In this document: piece after piece, positions 12,178 through 13,769 of the stretch
Layout: each line of letters starts with the position of its first letter
Position numbering within the stretch: position 1 is the first letter of the stretch
NCBI GenBank assembly: GCA_016201425.1
Contig: JACQCW010000006.1
Span: 1-13,769 of the forward strand
Source of the DNA: Candidatus Vogelbacteria bacterium
GTDB lineage: Bacteria; Patescibacteria; Paceibacteria; UBA9973; UBA12445
Direction: 5' to 3'
Length of the DNA: 13,769 nt
The notes under the pieces: model-generated
Seen by the model: only the letters and a program-made list of their open reading frames with translations
The model's database searches: none
Told to the model about the DNA's origin: nothing
Program-made: the position numbers and the translations under genes

Positions 12178-13769
12178 TTAGTTAACAAAGTCAACCGACC
12201 AATTAGCCCTGTTTCCGGCGCCCACAGCGCCAGCTACCATAGTGATGCCAATTTCATCTCCTGCCGCAACAGTAAATGAGTGTGTTGTGTCGTTGGCCGT
12301 TGCGACACTGTTACCCGTCACGGAGGCAGTGAGTGTTTGAGAAACGCCGTTCTTCGTCACTGTGTACGATATGGTTTTGCTATTACCTGAAACCGCTGAT
12401 TGAACGACAAACAGGTTTTTTATCGTGCCGCTTCTCGTAACTACTGTTCGAGTCGTGCCAGAAGCGTCTGAGGTTTGGGGAGCCATAAAACCAAAGGGGG
12501 CAAAGGAGGTAAGGCTCGCGGGAATATCATTAGCTCCCGTACCACCAGAAATCATGGCCGGAGCACCATTCGCAATCGTGATCGTGCCTGCTCCGTTCGT
12601 AACATCGATTCCTGAGCCGGGTGTTAAGTTTGTCTTCGCCAATGTACCGAGAGTGGTGTTACCGATCAGAATTTGACCGTTTGTGTATGTAGTTTGCCCA
12701 GTGCCCCCATTCGCTACTGCAATGGCTGTGCCGTTCCACGTTCCGGTGGTGATGGTACCGAGAGTGGTGATGTCGGTGCCAACAAGCTTGCTTGCAGTGA
12801 TAGAGCCAGCCAGGTCGGTGTTCAAAATCGCGCCAGTCAGATTTAACTTGCTGTAGGCGATGGCTGCGGTGGCACTGACCTTAGCATTAGTAATCGCACT
12901 CGCGGCGATCGTCAAAGCGCCAGCATTCGTTATCGTTGCATCTCCCGACAGTGTACCAAAAGCCGGAGCGCCAGACGTTACCCCCAGTAGTAATTGCCCA
13001 TTCGTACCAGCGACCGTCACGCCAAGCGCCGAAGTACCATTACCAAAAAGGATACCATTTGACGTGAGCGTTGTGGCACCCGTCCCACCATGATTAACTC
13101 CTAGAGTGCCAGTCAAATCCGTAATAGCTCTGGTTGTAAAATCTGCCAAACTTGAAGTGGTTTTGTCGATTTGCGCCCAAGTGTAATCATTGCTTTGTGC
13201 AGTAACAGCACTAGTTCTGCCGAAGACACTCGTGACTGCTGCGGCAGGAAGTGTTGCCCAGGTGCCATCGCCCCTAAAGAATTTCGTCGTATCGTTTGGC
13301 GCTTTTGGAGCATAGCCGTGATTGATTGTTGAAACATTATTCGTGGTGTTGTCAGCCAAAGTTTGTTTTGCCTCAGTAACAGAACCGTTCGCGATCGTCA
13401 CCGCAAATGATCCTGTGCCCGAACCAGTCACATCTCCGGTGAGTGTGATGGTCTGATCACCAGTGTTCACACCAGAGTTGGTCCCAGTAATATCAGAGGT
13501 CATTGCGACAGTTCCATTTTTGTCAGGGAAGGTGTATGTTCGTGCGGTAGTATTAGCATTGGTGAAAAAACTCGTGGATGTATTGGCGTTATTCTTGAAA
13601 TTTATTTTAAACAATGTCAGTCCCACATAACCGTCAGACGTATCTTTACCAGATGTTATCTGCGCGTCAGTGATGCCAAATCCAGATAGTGTTGTTGGTA
13701 CTCCCGTCAGACTAGAGAACTTGCCATCGAAGATGGTTGGTTTGTTACTGAGGTCGGTGTAGCTTCCAG
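12178..13769 (-). CDS. phage tail-fibre-like repeat surface protein, N-terminus outside window
   Basis: The frame stays open to the window edge, so 529 C-terminal residues are visible and the true start is missing; the GTG at 13626 is only internal. The visible N-terminal part has YTDLSNKPTIFDGKFSSLTG and LSGFGITDAQI, the classical tail-fibre repeat. Then come SDITGTNSGVNTGDQTI, the HGYAPKAPNDTTKFFRGDGTW segment, VTSVFGRTSAVTAQSNDYTW, two NGGTG-ATT/QTT units with NG-ILFGNGT / NG-QILIGNTT, and AAIAYSKLN. All are common in phage fibres and fibre-derived bacterial surface proteins. A compact beta-rich C-terminal domain (last ~140 residues) ends in NWSVDFVN. It is Thr/Gly/Ala-rich with no cysteine. 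Such proteins form trimeric rods that bind surfaces. No other phage gene is in view, so I read it as a cell-surface adhesin rather than a prophage part, though the missing N-terminus leaves that open. It heads the coupled minus-strand cassette. Confidence 0.85.
   Translation of the reverse strand, partial: GSYTDLSNKPTIFDGKFSSLTGVPTTLSGFGITDAQITSGKDTSDGYVGLTLFKINFKNNANTSTSFFTNANTTARTYTFPDKNGTVAMTSDITGTNSGVNTGDQTITLTGDVTGSGTGSFAVTIANGSVTEAKQTLADNTTNNVSTINHGYAPKAPNDTTKFFRGDGTWATLPAAAVTSVFGRTSAVTAQSNDYTWAQIDKTTSSLADFTTRAITDLTGTLGVNHGGTGATTLTSNGILFGNGTSALGVTVAGTNGQLLLGVTSGAPAFGTLSGDATITNAGALTIAASAITNAKVSATAAIAYSKLNLTGAILNTDLAGSITASKLVGTDITTLGTITTGTWNGTAIAVANGGTGQTTYTNGQILIGNTTLGTLAKTNLTPGSGIDVTNGAGTITIANGAPAMISGGTGANDIPASLTSFAPFGFMAPQTSDASGTTRTVVTRSGTIKNLFVVQSAVSGNSKTISYTVTKNGVSQTLTASVTGNSVATANDTTHSFTVAAGDEIGITMVAGAVGAGNRANWSVDFVN

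Noticed and set aside
13624..13626. GTG at 13626 as the start of the fibre-like protein
   Set aside because: The same frame continues upstream to the window edge with good fibre repeats (YTDLSNKP, LSGFGITDA), so the gene is simply truncated by the window.
12178..13769. A prophage
   Set aside because: Only fibre-like repeats are visible; no integrase, capsid, terminase or lysis gene appears, and the neighbours look like exported host proteins. The missing upstream sequence keeps this open.
1..13769. CRISPR arrays, tRNA or rRNA genes, insertion sequences
   Set aside because: I saw no regularly spaced direct repeats, cloverleaf-like sequences, rRNA segments or transposase coding.

Overview
The window looks like a chromosomal piece of a small-genome bacterium. 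My best guess is a Candidate Phyla Radiation (Patescibacteria/Parcubacteria-like) lineage. This is inferred from compact, mostly short-leader or leaderless genes, a GC-rich CCTGCC-type hairpin in an AT-rich spacer, long phage-fibre-like surface proteins and many small unlinked housekeeping genes. RecG and RsmE are clearly bacterial. TAA, TAG and TGA all terminate genes here, so I see no sign of a recoded stop.

Layout. Bases 53-1144 (+) hold an LCAT-like alpha/beta-hydrolase gene broken by one in-frame TAA directly after its nucleophile motif. It converges on an ITPase/RdgB-type nucleotide-sanitation gene (1187-1723, -) with a strong terminator. Next on the minus strand are a flotillin-like SPFH protein with an 11-residue-repeat coiled coil (1827-3200) and a small charged helical protein (3277-3549). 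These diverge from a plus-strand pair: a GGDEF protein (3623-4855) and the 16S rRNA methyltransferase RsmE (4857-5588), separated by one base and closed by a terminator. RecG (5724-7892) and a HUMPS/hexulose-phosphate-synthase-like TIM-barrel gene (7911-8593) follow. The latter is split by an apparent one-base deletion.

A stomatin/slipin gene (8594-9460, -) abuts the HUMPS gene tail to tail. A 336-bp spacer (9461-9796) carries the slipin promoter, a GC-rich hairpin and a plus-oriented terminator with no visible plus-strand gene. The last 4 kb (minus strand) is an exported/surface cassette. Its first gene is a phage-tail-fibre-like repeat protein running off the window edge. One base later comes a secreted six-cysteine protein with three (T/S)N(S/A)H(V/A) repeats and a basic amphipathic C-terminal tail, and then a secreted subtilisin-like protease with an I9 propeptide.

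The most notable points are: (1) three genes (lipase-like, recG, HUMPS) have a -10 box ending exactly 6 bases before the start codon and no Shine-Dalgarno sequence, the layout expected of leaderless transcription; (2) two enzyme genes are each interrupted by a single lesion while both halves stay well preserved; (3) the fibre / NxH-repeat / protease cassette may be an undescribed surface system. Everything is from reading the sequence; no database search was run.
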